64,000 bases of DNA from Paraburkholderia sp. Tr-20389 (lineage in GTDB: Bacteria; Pseudomonadota; Gammaproteobacteria; Burkholderiales; Burkholderiaceae), in assembly GCF_017104565.1 (NCBI RefSeq), contig NZ_JAAGPD010000040.1, forward strand, positions 49,812-113,811. The letters run 5' to 3'. The position numbers and the translations under genes are program-made. Positions 15,069 through 23,601 of this stretch are shown piece by piece. Each line of letters opens with the position of its first letter. Within the stretch, counting starts at the first letter, position 1. Under the pieces are notes generated by a model. That model did no database searches. It was not told the DNA's origin and saw nothing but the letters and a program-made list of their open reading frames with translations.

Positions 15069-15132
15069 AAATTCCTCCGAGGCGCTGCGACCCCGAAAGC
15101 AAAGAAATTCCTCCTTTAGCTCAATTCTGAGC
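15069..15132. promoter_or_regulatory. Repeats ahead of terminase, possible packaging site
   Basis: AAATTCCTCC occurs twice, at 15069-15078 and 15105-15114, 36 bases apart. It is followed by a palindrome GCTCA-ATTC-TGAGC (15119-15132). Terminase small subunits commonly bind repeats beside their own gene, so this is a candidate cos/pac element; it could also be a promoter operator. Confidence 0.35.
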
Positions 15133-15167
15133 AGATTACTGAAACAACCCCATGGACGAGGCCACGC

Positions 15168-15698
15168 ATGGCAGATACATGCGGTGCTCGAACACGGAGC
15201 GGAGCGCCGTGCAAGCGGGCTCCAATGGAAGGCAAGACGCGCTGCAAACTTCACGGCGGCGCTAGCACTGGTGCGCCCAAGGGCAATAGCAATGCCGTCA
15301 AGCACGGCTTCTACTCCGACGCCCTGTTGCCCGAAGAACGGTTGCTCTATGAGCGCGCGGACGTTGGTGGTCTCGACGACGAGATCCGACTGGCTCGGGT
15401 GAAGCTGCATCGCTTCGTGCGCCTGTCCGGCTCGCTCGAACTAATGGACATGATCGACGGCGCGCTGGAAGTCACGCGCAAGATCGGCGAGGAATACGAC
15501 CGCGCCACGCAGTCCATGCAGCCGTACGACAAGAAAGAACTCAAGGCCGCAGCCCCCGACTACGCCGATCTGATCATCCGGCAGATCGACCTGATACGAA
15601 AACTCGAACTCGCGCGCAAGGATCTGATGAGCGACGAGGATGGGGACGCGCCTGAGTCGATCCGCATTACTGTGCGCAGAGCAAAAAAGGATGAGTGA
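15168..15698 (+). CDS. Terminase small subunit-like protein
   Basis: 176 residues. The N-terminal CGARTRSGAPCKRAPMEGKTRCKLHGG and GAPKGNSNAVKHGFYS segments are the recurring HGG...PKGNxNAxKHG signature seen in proteins directly ahead of large terminases. The Cys/His set probably binds zinc. The C-terminal half is helical and fits an oligomerisation region. It overlaps the large subunit gene by 8 bases. Confidence 0.75.
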   Translation: MADTCGARTRSGAPCKRAPMEGKTRCKLHGGASTGAPKGNSNAVKHGFYSDALLPEERLLYERADVGGLDDEIRLARVKLHRFVRLSGSLELMDMIDGALEVTRKIGEEYDRATQSMQPYDKKELKAAAPDYADLIIRQIDLIRKLELARKDLMSDEDGDAPESIRITVRRAKKDE

Positions 15699-16932
15699 AC
15701 TCGAAGTCGAACTGGCGCTGACTGAGCCGCAGGAAGACTTCGTATTCTCCGAGTGGCAGTTCCCTGCATTCGTGGGCGGATTTGGTGCCGGGAAATCAGA
15801 CGCGTTGGTGACGCGCCTGATGATGAAGAAGCTGGCGTATCCGCAGTTCAACGTGGGCTACTTCGCGCCGACGTACGACCTGATCAGTCTCATTGCGTGG
15901 CCGAAATTTGAAGAACGGCTCGATGCGATGAAGATTCGCAGCAAGCTGAACAAGGCCGACAAGGAACTGAAACTGTCGACGGGTGGCAGCGTCATCTTTC
16001 GCACGCTGGATAATCCGAACCGCATCGTCGGTTTCGAGATATCGGACGGCGGGATCGACGAGTTCGACATTCTCGATCCGAAGAAAGCGGCGAATGCGTG
16101 GAACAAGTGCATTGCCCGCTGCCGGAAGAAAAAGCCCGATGGTGAGCGGAACACACTTGCTATTGCGACGACGCCGGAAGGGTTCCGCTACGTCTACGAG
16201 CGGTGGCACAAAGACCCGAAGGAAGGCTACAAGCTCTACCGCGCGCCGACATCGAGTAATCCGTTCCTGCCTGACGGCTACATCGACCAGTTGCGGGCGA
16301 TCTATCCGGCGAACCTGCTGGATGCGTACCTCGAAGGGTTGTTCGTCAATCTGACGAGTGGCGCGGTCTATCCAGACTTCGATCGACATCTGCATCACAC
16401 GGATTCGATCATCCTGCCGGGCGAACCGTTGCATGTGGGCGTGGACTTCAACGTCTACAACTGCACAGGCATCGTGTGCGTCGACCGCGGGGATTTCCCG
16501 ATCATTTTGGATGAATTGACGGGCGTGCGGGATACGCCAGCACTTGCGAGCGCACTGATTGAGCGCTTCCCGGGTCATCACATTACGGCTTACCCGGATG
16601 CGAGTGGCCGCAGTCACAAGTCTGTCGACGCGTCGCTGTCCGACCTGCAGATCCTGCGTAACGCCGGTATCACGGTTCGGGTGAACAGCAAGAATCCGAG
16701 CGTGAAAGATCGCGTGAATGCGGTGAACGCACAGATCCTGAATGGCGACGGCATCCGTCATCTGCAGATCAACACAAACAAGTGTCCGGTGATGACCGAA
16801 TGCTTCGAACAGCAGGTGTTTGACAAGAACGGCGATCCCGATAAAACGGCTGGCAAGGATCACGCGCCTGACGCAGTGGGCTATTTCATCGCTGAAATGT
16901 GGCCGCTACACCGCCCGTCCTGGGTATTTTGA
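15691..16932 (+). CDS. Terminase large subunit
   Basis: 413 residues from ATG 15691, next to AAAAAAGG. ATPase: Walker A GGFGAGKS at 29-36, Walker B-like IDEFD at 122-126 and an IATTPEGF coupling segment at about 158-165. Nuclease: Asp252 in VDFNVYN, Asp303 in YPDASG, and Asp390/Asp394 in KDHAPDAVGY, the RNase H-like acidic set. The enzyme cuts concatemeric DNA and drives packaging through the portal encoded next. Confidence 0.95.
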   Translation: MSELEVELALTEPQEDFVFSEWQFPAFVGGFGAGKSDALVTRLMMKKLAYPQFNVGYFAPTYDLISLIAWPKFEERLDAMKIRSKLNKADKELKLSTGGSVIFRTLDNPNRIVGFEISDGGIDEFDILDPKKAANAWNKCIARCRKKKPDGERNTLAIATTPEGFRYVYERWHKDPKEGYKLYRAPTSSNPFLPDGYIDQLRAIYPANLLDAYLEGLFVNLTSGAVYPDFDRHLHHTDSIILPGEPLHVGVDFNVYNCTGIVCVDRGDFPIILDELTGVRDTPALASALIERFPGHHITAYPDASGRSHKSVDASLSDLQILRNAGITVRVNSKNPSVKDRVNAVNAQILNGDGIRHLQINTNKCPVMTECFEQQVFDKNGDPDKTAGKDHAPDAVGYFIAEMWPLHRPSWVF

Positions 16933-16947
16933 GAGATATCAACCAAT

Positions 16948-18282
16948 ATGGCGGTTCGGAAACTACCTCTGCGCCAGCGACTCGCGAACTGGGCTGGCGA
17001 TAGAGTGGCGACCGCTATCTGGGCGGGGCGCATGCGCAAAGCGCCAGGGCGCGAGACCACGGCGTACGCCCGCCTGATGAATCTGGGCAGCATCCGTTAC
17101 CAGAAGGATCGGCCGCTGTTCAAAGCCACGCCTTCGAACCTGCGGATGTTCTCGAAGACGGTCTATGCCCGCCGCGCAATCAACCGCATCAAGGGTGCGA
17201 TTGCGATGCTCGACTGGGAGATCGGCCCCAAGGCTGGGGTGGATCTCAACAGCGAATTGCAGCGTCAGATTGACGTCGCAACGATGTGCTTTCAGCGCCC
17301 GAACAACGATGATTCGTTCCGCACGCTGATCGAGCAGGCTGTCGAAGATTATCTGGTCGCTGGTGCTGGCGCGATCGAGCAGGAAACTGGCGGCGACAAA
17401 AGCCGGCCGCTGTGGATGTGGCCGGTTGATTCGCTATCGATCCAGGTGTTTGCTGGCTGGCAAGGCGGTAAAGACGAGGCGCGATACTTCCAGACGCTCG
17501 GCTATGGCAATGTCGGCGGCCAGCAAGGCATTGCGCTCACGAATGAGCAGCTGATCTACATCCGCAAAGACCCGACGACGGAGAACCCGTTCGGTTACGG
17601 CTGCCTCGAAGTCGCGTTCGCTTCGATCAACCGGCTGCTCGGCGTGGCTGACTATGCGGGCAACCTCGCCAGCAACAGCCAGCCAGAAAACCTGCTGCAG
17701 TTCCTGCAACTCGATCCCACGCAGCTTGATCGCGTTCGCGAATGGTGGCGCAACGAGATCGAGGGCCAAGGCATGACGCCTATCCTCGGTGGCGAAGAAG
17801 TCAAGGTTCACAAGCTCCGCGGCACGGACGACAGCGCGCTCTACCTGAAGTATCAGGAGATGCTACAGCGTGAGATCGCAACGGCGTTCGAACTGAGTCC
17901 GCAGAATCTGGGCGTTGAGGCTGACGTCAATCGCAACACGTCTGAGGTTGCCGACGATCGGGACTGGGACGGCGCAATCATCCCTGCTGCAACGAACTTC
18001 GCTTCGCATCTGACGCGTGAGGCAATCGAAGCGCGGCTCGGCTTCTCGCAGATCGAGTTCCGCTTCCTTGGCCTGGACCGCGACGACGAACTCAATCTCG
18101 CGCAGGTCTTCGAGACTGAGTACAAGAACAACGCCTCCACACCGAATGAATATCGGGCGCGCAAGGGCATGCCGCCGATGGATAGCGACTGGGCTGACAT
18201 GCCTTTCGCCGATGTCGAAATCGCCATCAAGGGCGCGATGGGCGCCAAGCAAGTCAACCCGAAACTGACCTCCAAGGAATAG
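16948..18282 (+). CDS. Portal protein
   Basis: 444 residues, immediately downstream of the large terminase. The basic N-terminus, the stretch MFSKTVYARRAINRIKGAIAML, an LAGWQGGKDEARYFQ-like middle and the C-terminal ELSPQNLGVEADVNRNTSEVAD segment fit the dodecameric portal family. The protein forms the DNA entry vertex and docks the terminase. Position and length agree. Confidence 0.85.
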   Translation: MAVRKLPLRQRLANWAGDRVATAIWAGRMRKAPGRETTAYARLMNLGSIRYQKDRPLFKATPSNLRMFSKTVYARRAINRIKGAIAMLDWEIGPKAGVDLNSELQRQIDVATMCFQRPNNDDSFRTLIEQAVEDYLVAGAGAIEQETGGDKSRPLWMWPVDSLSIQVFAGWQGGKDEARYFQTLGYGNVGGQQGIALTNEQLIYIRKDPTTENPFGYGCLEVAFASINRLLGVADYAGNLASNSQPENLLQFLQLDPTQLDRVREWWRNEIEGQGMTPILGGEEVKVHKLRGTDDSALYLKYQEMLQREIATAFELSPQNLGVEADVNRNTSEVADDRDWDGAIIPAATNFASHLTREAIEARLGFSQIEFRFLGLDRDDELNLAQVFETEYKNNASTPNEYRARKGMPPMDSDWADMPFADVEIAIKGAMGAKQVNPKLTSKE

Positions 18283-18284
18283 CA

Positions 18285-18596
18285 ATGCCTTTTGACCTCC
18301 ACACTCTTGAAGTGCCCGATGGCGGGTATGGCTTCAACCAGAAGGGCCGCGCGATGATCGCATCTGGTCTCGGCGTGGCGAACGCTGCCGGCGGTGGCGC
18401 TGGCACGGCCGTGACGGTTGTCGTTTCTGGCTTGAAGGGTCTGCCGTCGAACTTCGGCGTGCTCGTCAACCCCGGCCAGGACGCAACGTGGTTCGTCGCC
18501 AGCAAGACGTCGACGGGCTTCACGATCACGCTCACGCCGCGCCTGGCAGCGAACACGCTGGCATCGGGCACGGTTGACTGGTTCCTCTTCGCTTAA
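18285..18596 (+). CDS. Small virion protein, possible head decoration
   Basis: 103 residues, glycine/alanine-rich and beta-type (GTAVTVVVSGLKGLPSNFGVLVNPGQDATWFVASKTSTGF), as in decoration or adaptor proteins. Placed between portal and protease. Function inferred from context. Confidence 0.6.
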   Translation: MPFDLHTLEVPDGGYGFNQKGRAMIASGLGVANAAGGGAGTAVTVVVSGLKGLPSNFGVLVNPGQDATWFVASKTSTGFTITLTPRLAANTLASGTVDWFLFA

Positions 18597-18604
18597 GGAC
18601 GCAC

Positions 18605-18820
18605 ATGGCCGCCGTTACTCCCCTTTCCGGCATTACCTGGGTAGCAGGTGAAATCTCCGCATCGCAGACGGCTCCCGCCGTTGTTGATCTCGTCGGTCTT
18701 CAGTCGGCGATGGTTGCGGATCTGAACGAGATCATCAAGAACGCGAACTATCTGATCTTGATTCTGCCGAGTGGCGCCAACAAGACGGCCCTCTCGACGC
18801 TCGTCACGACCCTGAGTTAA
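18605..18820 (+). CDS. Small structural-region protein, 71 residues
   Basis: No recognised family. Starts nine bases after the previous stop with GGACGCAC leader. Composition is hydrophobic in the middle (NANYLILILPSG). Co-transcribed with head genes. Confidence 0.55.
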   Translation: MAAVTPLSGITWVAGEISASQTAPAVVDLVGLQSAMVADLNEIIKNANYLILILPSGANKTALSTLVTTLS

Positions 18821-18823
18821 GCC

Positions 18824-19042
18824 ATGACACAGCACGCAGACGTAAAAACGGCCCGGATTGCGGCCGAAAAAGCGATCAACACTGCACCGACCGCAGCGAA
18901 TCATGCCCAATTGGGCCGACTCGCGGAGCTCGAAGCGAAGATCGCTGACCTGAAGATCGCCGTGGCGCGCATCAATGCCGCTGGCGGCATCGTTGACGCG
19001 AACGCAGCAGCGGCGCTTGCCACTCTTGTTGCGAACCTCTGA
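18824..19042 (+). CDS. Small helical protein, 72 residues
   Basis: Alanine-rich coiled-coil type sequence (LGRLAELEAKIADLKIAVARINAAGG). Three similar-sized small genes in a row lie here between portal and protease. Family not recognised. Confidence 0.55.
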   Translation: MTQHADVKTARIAAEKAINTAPTAANHAQLGRLAELEAKIADLKIAVARINAAGGIVDANAAAALATLVANL

Positions 19043-19043
19043 C

Positions 19044-19280
19044 ATGGCGCGAACCAAAGCTGAGCCGGCAGCGGAACCGGCAGCAGAGCCGCAAAGCCTG
19101 TACGCACAGATCGTCGAAGCCGCCGCTACAACGCGACTGGCTGGCGATCACGCAGCGCACGGTGCACTGCTCGCCATCGAAACGTCGATGATCGAACTGA
19201 AGAACAAGATCGCGATGGTCGAAGGCGCATTGCCCGAAGACGCGCGGGCGATCGTTGACCAACTCAAAGCCGCTCTCTGA
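19044..19280 (+). CDS. Small helical protein, 78 residues
   Basis: ATG one base after the previous stop. Starts with an Ala/Glu/Pro repeat (AEPAAEPAAEP), then helix (MIELKNKIAMVEGALPEDARAIVDQL). It resembles the preceding gene in helical character and may be related by duplication. Confidence 0.55.
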   Translation: MARTKAEPAAEPAAEPQSLYAQIVEAAATTRLAGDHAAHGALLAIETSMIELKNKIAMVEGALPEDARAIVDQLKAAL

Positions 19281-19288
19281 GGACATTC

Positions 19289-20692
19289 ATGGCGAATCTC
19301 GACAAAGCGGCGCGAGATGCCCTGCCAGACGAGCATTTCGCCGTCCCCGGCAAGCGCAAGTTGCCTATCCCTGATGCGCACCACACGCGACTGGCGTGGA
19401 CGCAGGTCGACAGGACGGAAGGATTGAGCCCGGACGAGCGACGCGTCGCCAAGGAGCGCATCAAGCGACGGGCGCACGAGTTAGGCATCAGCACGGACGA
19501 CTGGCATGTGACGGCAAGCATCGCGTTCGAGGCGATGGCGCTGGAGATGCCGACCGTCGACGGGCATCCGAACCGCAAGCCCTTCCGCGGCGTGCTGACG
19601 CGCATCGACCAGCCCTCAGATGCACCGCCTGGCGGCGCAAACGGAAAGCGCACACTGATCCCTAAAGACGTCGCCGAGTCGGCGCTGCCGTCGCTGCTTG
19701 GCATGGCGGTTGACTACACGCCTGATTTCGATGGGCACGACCGAAGAAGCAAGATTGGTCTGATTACGGGCGCCGAGATCGTCGGCAACGGGATCGAGAT
19801 CGAAGGATTTTTCTACGCAAAGGACTTCCCCAGTGAAGTCGCTGCCATCTGTGCTGAAAAGAGCGCCCTCGGGTTTAGCTACGAGTGCGACGCTCGCATC
19901 CAGGACACAGAAGCCGACGTCTGGACTTTAAGCCACTGCGTATTTACCGGCGCGGCCGTGCTCTACAAGCACCTAGCGGCCTACACCACCACATCACTGG
20001 CCGCTCAGGCCGTACAGGAACTGGAAATGACCAAGGAAGAAATGCTGGCCATTCTGGCCGAGGCCAACAAGCCCACGGCTGATGCCATCGCAGCACTGAC
20101 CACGAAGGTCAGCGAACTCGAAGCCAAGGGCGCATCGCTCGGCGGCCCGATCATCGACCAGGTGAAGCCGCACGTTGACGCGCTCAACGCTGCTGCTGAC
20201 GCAATGGAAAAGGCTGGCGTGGGTACGCACGCAACGGCTGGCCACGTTGGCGTCGTCCGCCGTGTTGCTGCGCACATGGCTGCTGCTGCTGTGTCGGGCA
20301 ACGTGCCGCAAGTCTATCGCGACCACGACTACCTGCCGAATGCATCGGTGGAAGCCGGCGCCGCGAAGACCGACAAGGCGATCGCCGATGCTGTCGCTGC
20401 CGCTCTCAAGCCGGTGACGGAGCAACTCGAAGCCGCGAACACGAAAGTGAAGGATCTGGAAGCGGCTGCGTTCAACCGCTCGGAGCAGCCGGCCCGCGCG
20501 ACGCTGTCGCCGCAGATCATGACGCTGCTCGCGAAGGGTGGTGTGAAGGTCGAAGACATGTCGGATGGCAAGAAGCTGAGCGTTGCCGAAGTCGACAAGG
20601 TTCTCGACGCGGCAGGCCTCACCGGTCAAAAGCGCATCGAAGCCAAGCTCAAGATGCGTCACGAAGGCCTGATGGTCGTCGGCCAGCGCTGA
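19289..20692 (+). CDS. Prohead protease/scaffold fusion
   Basis: 467 residues. Residues about 1-70 (LPIPDAHHTRLAWTQVDR, DERRVAKERIKRRAHELGI) match the domain often fused to phage head proteases. Residues 75-240 form a protease-like beta domain with GMAVDYTPDFDGH and EKSALGFSYECDA. From about 247 the sequence turns into Ala/Glu/Lys-rich coiled coil typical of scaffold, with a basic C-terminus (QKRIEAKLKMRHEG). A nested start at codon 247 probably makes scaffold alone. Processing of the head and self-removal are expected roles. The catalytic residues are not certain. Confidence 0.7.
   Translation: MANLDKAARDALPDEHFAVPGKRKLPIPDAHHTRLAWTQVDRTEGLSPDERRVAKERIKRRAHELGISTDDWHVTASIAFEAMALEMPTVDGHPNRKPFRGVLTRIDQPSDAPPGGANGKRTLIPKDVAESALPSLLGMAVDYTPDFDGHDRRSKIGLITGAEIVGNGIEIEGFFYAKDFPSEVAAICAEKSALGFSYECDARIQDTEADVWTLSHCVFTGAAVLYKHLAAYTTTSLAAQAVQELEMTKEEMLAILAEANKPTADAIAALTTKVSELEAKGASLGGPIIDQVKPHVDALNAAADAMEKAGVGTHATAGHVGVVRRVAAHMAAAAVSGNVPQVYRDHDYLPNASVEAGAAKTDKAIADAVAAALKPVTEQLEAANTKVKDLEAAAFNRSEQPARATLSPQIMTLLAKGGVKVEDMSDGKKLSVAEVDKVLDAAGLTGQKRIEAKLKMRHEGLMVVGQR
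20027..20692 (+). CDS. Nested in-frame scaffold protein
   Basis: ATG 20027-20029 is codon 247 of the protease gene and is preceded by AGGA at 20016-20019, a seven-base spacing. The product would be 221 residues of coiled-coil scaffold (MTKEEMLAILAEAN). Nested scaffold starts are known in lambda (C/Nu3) and Mu (I/Z). Inferred from start-site quality and domain boundary. Confidence 0.5.
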   Translation: MTKEEMLAILAEANKPTADAIAALTTKVSELEAKGASLGGPIIDQVKPHVDALNAAADAMEKAGVGTHATAGHVGVVRRVAAHMAAAAVSGNVPQVYRDHDYLPNASVEAGAAKTDKAIADAVAAALKPVTEQLEAANTKVKDLEAAAFNRSEQPARATLSPQIMTLLAKGGVKVEDMSDGKKLSVAEVDKVLDAAGLTGQKRIEAKLKMRHEGLMVVGQR

Positions 20693-20716
20693 TCCAAACA
20701 TTCCCGAATCACCCGC

Positions 20717-20739
20717 AACCCCGCTACGGCGGGGTTTTT
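20717..20739 (+). terminator. Terminator between scaffold and capsid
   Basis: AACCCCGC, loop TACG, GCGGGGTT and further T (to 20739), followed by CATTTCTGGAG, so the capsid ribosome binding site begins right after it. Confidence 0.8.
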
Positions 20740-20758
20740 CATTTCTGGAGCAAAGAAC

Positions 20759-21754
20759 ATGGGTGTTGATGCAAAAGTGATGAGCCTCGACGCGGCAGCC
20801 GACTATCTCGGTACTGGCGCGATCGAAGTTCCGGAGTTTGAACGCGAGATCATGGACGTCCTGCGTCGTTCGTCCATCCCCCTCCAACGTATTACGCCGA
20901 GCCGTGCGACGGGCCACCCGCACCGCTACTTCGAACAGACCGCGCTGGCAACGGCTGCGGCTGTCGATCCGCGCAACCTCTCGGCAACGCCGAGCGGCCC
21001 GACCCGCGTTGAGCGTCCCGCCTTCATCAAGGCTGTGACGGCTCAATCGAACCTGTCGCTGTTCGACAAGGACGTGACGGAGCAGCAAGGCCAGTTTGCA
21101 TCGGTGGTCGCGAAGGACGTCGACGACGTTATCAGCGCAGTGGAACTCAAGCGCGCCGGCATGTTCTGGGCGGGCACGGACACGAGCATGTCGGCACCGA
21201 CGACGCTCGAGTGGATGGGCGGCCTGTCGCAGATCACGCAGCAATTCACGGTTGCGAACGGCGCGTCGATCATCGACGGTCTGAAGTCCGCCGTGGCGGC
21301 AATGGTGGCGAACGCGACGTACGTTGTGCGTCCGAGCGCGATCTACCTGAACCCGCTGCTGGCTGATTACATCGACCAGGAAGCGAAGGCTTCGCGCATC
21401 ACGCTGGACGAGATGGAAGTCGTCGCGGGCGTGACGGTGTCGGCAATCTCGACGCAAGTTGGCAAGCTTCCCCTGATCGGCGATCCGTTCATGCCGACGA
21501 CGGCAGCCTCGACGGCTCAATACGGCTTCTCGGCAACGCCCTCGGGCATCAAGGGATACTACGCTGCGATCCTGATGGAATCGGAAATCGAGATTCCGTA
21601 CATCAGCGGCAAGGAAGACAACCCGCTGCCCCGTCTGTTCCAGCTCGGCCTCGTTGGCAACCTGGCCGGCCAGTTCGTCGGCGTGAAGTTCGACACGGTG
21701 ATCTTCAAGGGCGCTTCGTACGCTCACGCCGTGGTGCAGGTTCAGCGTCCGTAA
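20759..21754 (+). CDS. Major capsid protein
   Basis: 331 residues, preceded by CTGGAGCAAAG. Gene order after protease/scaffold, length and sequence style (GLSQITQQFTVANGASIIDGL, YLNPLLADYIDQEAKASRITLDEMEVVAGV, GLVGNLAGQFVGVKFDTVIFKG) fit an HK97-fold shell protein. No N-terminal delta domain, consistent with a separate scaffold. Likely the most abundant virion protein, with its own short transcript bounded by terminators. Confidence 0.85.
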   Translation: MGVDAKVMSLDAAADYLGTGAIEVPEFEREIMDVLRRSSIPLQRITPSRATGHPHRYFEQTALATAAAVDPRNLSATPSGPTRVERPAFIKAVTAQSNLSLFDKDVTEQQGQFASVVAKDVDDVISAVELKRAGMFWAGTDTSMSAPTTLEWMGGLSQITQQFTVANGASIIDGLKSAVAAMVANATYVVRPSAIYLNPLLADYIDQEAKASRITLDEMEVVAGVTVSAISTQVGKLPLIGDPFMPTTAASTAQYGFSATPSGIKGYYAAILMESEIEIPYISGKEDNPLPRLFQLGLVGNLAGQFVGVKFDTVIFKGASYAHAVVQVQRP

Positions 21755-21816
21755 CTGGACGGTAGCAAGTGAAAAGGGTCGCTTTCGGGCGGCCCTTTGT
21801 CTTTTTCAGAGGCGAC

Positions 21817-22041
21817 ATGAAGGTTTATCACCCTGGCGAGCGCGGCAAGAAGATCACGTTTGTTCAGCCCGGCGCGCACTATCCGGTCTCCGACTGGATG
21901 GACGATGCTGGCAAGCCTCGCATGTTCGCTGTCGAATTCCGCGAAGGCGAGACCGACGATCTGCCAGATCATCTGGCGAAGTACATGATCGATCAGGGTC
22001 TGGCCGCTCGCTCCCCCATCATTCTTGAGGTAGCAGCATGA
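21817..22041 (+). CDS. Small head-tail region protein, 74 residues
   Basis: ATG 21817, with AGAGGCGAC upstream, after a weak GGGTCGC/GCGGCCC hairpin that could attenuate capsid transcription. Sequence KVYHPGERGKKITFVQPGAHYPVSDW is SH3-like in style. Probably a connector or decoration component. Inferred from place only. Confidence 0.6.
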   Translation: MKVYHPGERGKKITFVQPGAHYPVSDWMDDAGKPRMFAVEFREGETDDLPDHLAKYMIDQGLAARSPIILEVAA

Positions 22042-22322
22042 GCGTCGGTATCGGCTCCAATCCTGCGGCCGGCGTCAGTTCGAATAGCAACGTCGGCGCA
22101 TCGAGCGCGGTTGTCGTTCCGGCTGGCACTTACGCCGCATGGGTGACGATTCAGAACACGCACGCGACACAAAAACTGTCGCTGTCATTCACGAGCCCCG
22201 CCACGACAAGCGATTACACGCTTGCGGCTGGCGCCTCGATCACGCTGCCCTTCGGTCTCGCTAATGCGCTGTATGGCATCGGCAGCGGTGCGGCAACCAC
22301 TTACGCCCTGATCGGCTTCTAA
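22038..22322 (+). CDS. Small beta-rich virion protein, 94 residues
   Basis: ATGA overlap. Composition is Ser/Ala/Thr-rich with alternating beta pattern (AAWVTIQNTHATQKLSLSFTSPATTS). Fits a decoration or adaptor protein. No family identified. Confidence 0.55.
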   Translation: MSVGIGSNPAAGVSSNSNVGASSAVVVPAGTYAAWVTIQNTHATQKLSLSFTSPATTSDYTLAAGASITLPFGLANALYGIGSGAATTYALIGF

Positions 22323-22323
22323 C

Positions 22324-23256
22324 ATGCCCAGTCAGTATCTCCAGTCTGCCGACTTCGCAACGTTCGGCGTGCCCTTTGCGACCACCGCGCAGGTGACGCA
22401 GGCAAGCATGCTGATCGACGCGTTCCTGCGTCGTCCGGCTGGGCTGCTGTGGGCTGCTGACGCGAACGGCAACCCCGCGTACATGACTGGGCTCAACGCG
22501 TCCCTGTCGCTGACCAGCGTATCGGGTTTCGGACCCGGCAATGGCATTCAGGCGCAGGTCAACGGCCCGGTGCAGATGCTTCAGGTCGGTGACGTGGTTG
22601 TGCTTGACCGCGTTGCGAATCCCACGCTGATGGAGGCGGTGCAGATAACGTCCCTCAGCGGCAATCAGGTGACGCTCGGCACGACAGCGGCGAACGCACC
22701 GCAAGGTGTCCAGTTTGCCCATTCGGCGGGCTGCGTGATGGAGTTCGGTCTGGTGCTGCAAGAGCAGCGCTATCTGCCGAAGCAGCGCAGCACCGTCATG
22801 CTGTCGCAGACGCCCGTCATGCGGGTGATTGGCGGAACGGGTCGATATGCGTATGGGCGCCGCGGCGACGCAGGCGCGTACAACGCCGACAACTACAACC
22901 TGCTGGCGTCGATCAACAAGTTCGGCGGCCCTCCCGCGTGGGAAATCTGGCCGGCGAACACGGCAGCAGGCATTGATGTCCAGACGGGCGAACTGTGGGT
23001 GCCAGCCGGCATCATGCTCGTCTACTACTCGGAAGTGAAAGTTCGCTACGTGGCGGGTTTCCAGTATTCGAACCTGCCGCCTGAAATCAAGATGGCGTGC
23101 GCGCAACTCATCACGGCGCTGGCTAACGATCCCGGCATCGGCAATTTCAAGTCAGCTCAGGCTGGCGACACGAAGCTCGAGCGCTTCGCTGCGTCGAACC
23201 TGAGTGAAGACGTCAAGCAAATGCTCAGGCCGTGGCAAGCGAGGGCGTGGGCATGA
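22324..23256 (+). CDS. Head-tail connector (adaptor) protein
   Basis: 310 residues. The start FGVPFATTAQVTQASMLIDAFLRRPAGLLW and the C-terminal NLPPEIKMACAQLITALANDPGIGN are the pattern of gp6/YqbG-type connector proteins, enlarged by an inserted beta domain of about 60-180 (VQMLQVGDVVVLDRV). Docks below the portal. Overlaps the next gene by 4 bases. Confidence 0.65.
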   Translation: MPSQYLQSADFATFGVPFATTAQVTQASMLIDAFLRRPAGLLWAADANGNPAYMTGLNASLSLTSVSGFGPGNGIQAQVNGPVQMLQVGDVVVLDRVANPTLMEAVQITSLSGNQVTLGTTAANAPQGVQFAHSAGCVMEFGLVLQEQRYLPKQRSTVMLSQTPVMRVIGGTGRYAYGRRGDAGAYNADNYNLLASINKFGGPPAWEIWPANTAAGIDVQTGELWVPAGIMLVYYSEVKVRYVAGFQYSNLPPEIKMACAQLITALANDPGIGNFKSAQAGDTKLERFAASNLSEDVKQMLRPWQARAWA

Positions 23257-23600
23257 GTTTCCTCTATCCGCGCACCATCTCCATCGGCAGGCAGACGCCA
23301 GTTACGGGTGGCGGTGTCAAGAGCTATTCCGGGATGCAGCCGGCGCAAGAAACGCCAGTGGCCGCCGGATTGCCAGCTTCGATCCAGTTGGACAAGGAGC
23401 GCGGCAAGACTGAAGCGAATCTGCCCGCCGATTCCTCGAAAACGCTTTGGAGAGTCTTCATTCCTTTGGGGTACGCCCCGCTCGGCCTGATCCAGTCACG
23501 CGACATCGTCACTGACGATCTGAGCGCGCGGTATCAGGTGCTGGGCATGTACTGGAATTCTCTGGGGCATAACCTGTTGTGCGAACGCCTGGAGGCTTGA
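23253..23600 (+). CDS. Head-tail joining protein
   Basis: 115 residues from ATG 23253 (overlap with previous TGA). Compact beta-type sequence (KTLWRVFIPLGYAPLGLIQSRDIVTDDLSARYQVLG) typical of stopper/closure proteins. Position between connector and tail-terminator-like gene supports that role. Confidence 0.6.
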   Translation: MSFLYPRTISIGRQTPVTGGGVKSYSGMQPAQETPVAAGLPASIQLDKERGKTEANLPADSSKTLWRVFIPLGYAPLGLIQSRDIVTDDLSARYQVLGMYWNSLGHNLLCERLEA

Positions 23601-23601
23601 T

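Noticed and set aside
15796-16863. 355-codon minus-strand frame over terminase
   Set aside because: Antisense shadow of a gene with complete catalytic motifs.
19994-21727. 577-codon minus-strand frame over scaffold and capsid
   Set aside because: Shadow of conserved virion genes; basic low-complexity translation with no family resemblance.
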